A program made the position numbers and the translations under genes. Source: UBA6770 sp965661115 (lineage in GTDB: Bacteria; Bacteroidota; Bacteroidia; Flavobacteriales_G; Salibacteraceae). Taken from it: a stretch of DNA of 35,604 bases. The notes under the pieces are model-generated. The model did no database searches. It was not told the DNA's origin and saw only the letters and a program-made list of their open reading frames with translations. Shown in pieces: positions 34,296-35,604 of the stretch; position 1 is the first letter of the stretch; each line of letters starts with the position of its first letter. The DNA is taken from positions 1 to 35,604 of the forward strand of contig CBFICO010000014.1 of assembly GCA_965661115.1 (NCBI GenBank), given 5' to 3'.

Positions 34296-34973
34296 ATGAA
34301 AGTTGTAGTATTTAGTGGAGCAGGAATTTCAGCTGAAAGCGGAATTGCCACGTTTAGAGAAAGTAGAGGCCTATGGGAACAGCATAACATAGAAGAAGTT
34401 GCAACTCCAGAGGCATTCGCAAAAAATCCTGAATTGGTATTAGGGTTTTATAATCAAAGAAGACGACAAATTGCAGATGTAAAACCAAATATGGCACACA
34501 TAGCTATTGCCGAATTAGAAAAGAAATTGAAGTTGCAGGTAATTACCCAAAACATAGATGACTTGCACGAACGAGCGGGAAGCAAAAATGTGCTTCACCT
34601 GCATGGATGTATTACCATAGCCAAAAGCAGCTTGGTTGACGATTTCTACGAAAATATTGGATATATGGATATTAAAATTGGTGATAAAGCTAAGGATGGC
34701 TCGCAATTACGGCCACATGTGGTTTGGTTTGGAGAGGCAGTACCTGCTATAGACACAGCAGCATTAATTGCAGCGGATGCGGATATAATGATAACTGTTG
34801 GTAGCTCGCTTAATGTTTATCCAGCCGCTGGATTAATATACCAAACAAAACCAACTTGTACGCATTATGTAGTTGACCCAAATGTAGATGCACTCAACCT
34901 TCCAGAGAACTTTCATTTAATAAATAAAGATTCTGGTGAAGGATTATCTGAGTTGGTACAACATTTGACATAG
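34296..34973 (+). CDS. Sirtuin (NAD-dependent protein deacylase), zinc-less type
   Basis: The 225-residue Sir2 protein has the NAD motifs VFSGAGISAESGIATFR (5-21), TQNIDDLH (84-91) and catalytic His103 in LHLHG. Tyr52 and Arg55 in FYNQRRRQ match the acyl-pocket Tyr/Arg of SIRT5 and E. coli CobB, which predicts removal of succinyl or malonyl groups. The four-Cys zinc module that normally follows the catalytic His is absent: a single Cys (105) remains, and the segment SSLVDDFYENIGYMDIKIGD runs directly to LRPHVVWFGEAVP. I chose ATG 34296 because the family begins at this strand; the longer upstream frame (from 34239) overlaps the divergent promoter region. It is the first plus-strand gene. Confidence 0.92.
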   Translation: MKVVVFSGAGISAESGIATFRESRGLWEQHNIEEVATPEAFAKNPELVLGFYNQRRRQIADVKPNMAHIAIAELEKKLKLQVITQNIDDLHERAGSKNVLHLHGCITIAKSSLVDDFYENIGYMDIKIGDKAKDGSQLRPHVVWFGEAVPAIDTAALIAADADIMITVGSSLNVYPAAGLIYQTKPTCTHYVVDPNVDALNLPENFHLINKDSGEGLSELVQHLT

Positions 34974-35057
34974 TGCGAAAAAACGAGGATAAAATCGGAG
35001 TTTATCGAGTCCTTAATAATAAAATCATTAAATTCGTTGTCTTACAAATTTTAACAC

Positions 35058-35564
35058 ATGAAAAAGCTTTGTACAATTGCGCTATGTAGCGTTTTAACCC
35101 TTGCGGTTTTCGGTCAGTCTAGAACAATTCCAGCAATCGATATTGAAGATATTGACGGTAATACATTTAACACCTCAGAAATTGTAAATGAAGGTAAACC
35201 TGTGCTGATAAACTTTTGGGCTACATGGTGCAGCCCGTGTAAAAGAGAGTTGAATAACATTGCCGAAGTTTATGATGATTGGGTTGATGAAACTGGTGTT
35301 GTTATTTACGCTATTTCTATTGATGATGCCAGAAATGCACCTAAAGTTAAACCATACGTAGATGGTGTTGCTTGGGATTATACTGTACTCATAGATAAAA
35401 ACTCAGATTTCAGACGTCAAATGGGTGTAGTTAATGTTCCTCATTCTTTTTTGGTTGATAAAAACGGAAAGATTGTTCATCAGCACACTTCTTATCAAGA
35501 AGGCGACGAAATTGAATTGTACGAAAAAATTAAAAAGCTTGCAAACGGTGAAGAGCTTCACTAA
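35058..35564 (+). CDS. Periplasmic thioredoxin-like protein (TlpA family)
   Basis: This secreted thiol-disulfide oxidoreductase has 168 residues. A signal peptide (MKKLCTIALCSVLTLAVFGQ) is followed by the TlpA/ResA fold: DIDGNTFNTSEI, then LINFWATWCSPCKREL with the active-site Cys-x-x-Cys (near residues 58-61), IYAISIDD, and the cis-Pro region VVNVPHSFLVDKNGKIV. Family members reduce cytochrome c apoproteins, copper chaperones or other exported proteins. The partner cannot be told from sequence. It follows the sirtuin by 84 bases and may have its own promoter, although none is clear. Confidence 0.92.
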   Translation: MKKLCTIALCSVLTLAVFGQSRTIPAIDIEDIDGNTFNTSEIVNEGKPVLINFWATWCSPCKRELNNIAEVYDDWVDETGVVIYAISIDDARNAPKVKPYVDGVAWDYTVLIDKNSDFRRQMGVVNVPHSFLVDKNGKIVHQHTSYQEGDEIELYEKIKKLANGEELH

Positions 35565-35604
35565 AATTTGCACTTTTCATCTGAAAAGATAATCCATGCT
35601 AAAA

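Noticed and set aside
1..35604. CRISPR arrays, tRNAs, insertion sequences, phage or defence genes
   Set aside because: I saw no regularly spaced repeats, transposase or integrase motifs, or tRNA cloverleaf sequences anywhere in the window.

Overview
The window is a piece of a Bacteroidota chromosome, most likely Flavobacteriales. The evidence is the gene content (SprA of the type IX secretion system, a split MetH, flavobacterial-style cytochrome oxidase assembly genes, a TonB with a proline run and an acidic linker), the AT-rich sequence, and repeated TAnnTTTG -7 promoter boxes in place of the proteobacterial TATAAT. It is mainly core genome. Nearly everything lies on the minus strand; only the last two genes, after about 34.24 kb, are on the plus strand. 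Two 10-N assembly gaps interrupt one cytochrome oxidase gene.

Layout: (1) 1-620: the 5' end of a 16S rRNA gene, a leader with a boxB-like hairpin and boxA, and two tandem rRNA promoters that look like a 94-bp duplication. (2) 685-5009: tsaB preceded by a TolC/HlyD-type efflux pair, and an unrecognised secreted protein. (3) 5052-8888: a two-gene cobalamin methionine synthase (N-terminal homocysteine half, then the folate/B12/activation half) behind a well-conserved SAM-I riboswitch. (4) 8902-12802: a respiratory cluster with ctaB (heme O synthase), two subunit III genes, subunit IV, an SCO-like protein lacking its copper ligands, a DUF420 membrane protein and a small Cys-x-x-Cys membrane protein. 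(5) 12873-19113: a surface-polysaccharide cluster with gmd and fcl (GDP-L-fucose synthesis), a WecA-like lipid-carrier sugar-phosphate transferase, and two outer-membrane beta-barrel paralogues related to Wzi/RemB placed either side of it. (6) 19160-22386: deoC followed by a full-length aldehyde dehydrogenase and a truncated, active-site-less one, a pair resembling a split ALDH16. (7) 22441-23267: a GC-rich repeat-like patch, a bidirectional terminator and tonB. (8) 23339-34200: maeB, ruvA, the very large sprA, and gcvH. (9) 34296-35564, plus strand: a sirtuin without the zinc cysteines, and a periplasmic TlpA-type thioredoxin.

I found no phage, insertion sequence, CRISPR array, tRNA or defence system. 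The observations most worth checking are the SCO protein without copper ligands, the split ALDH16-like pair, the interleaved Wzi/RemB-like paralogues, and the duplicated rRNA promoter with a hairpin at each predicted transcript start. No clearly new multi-gene system is visible.
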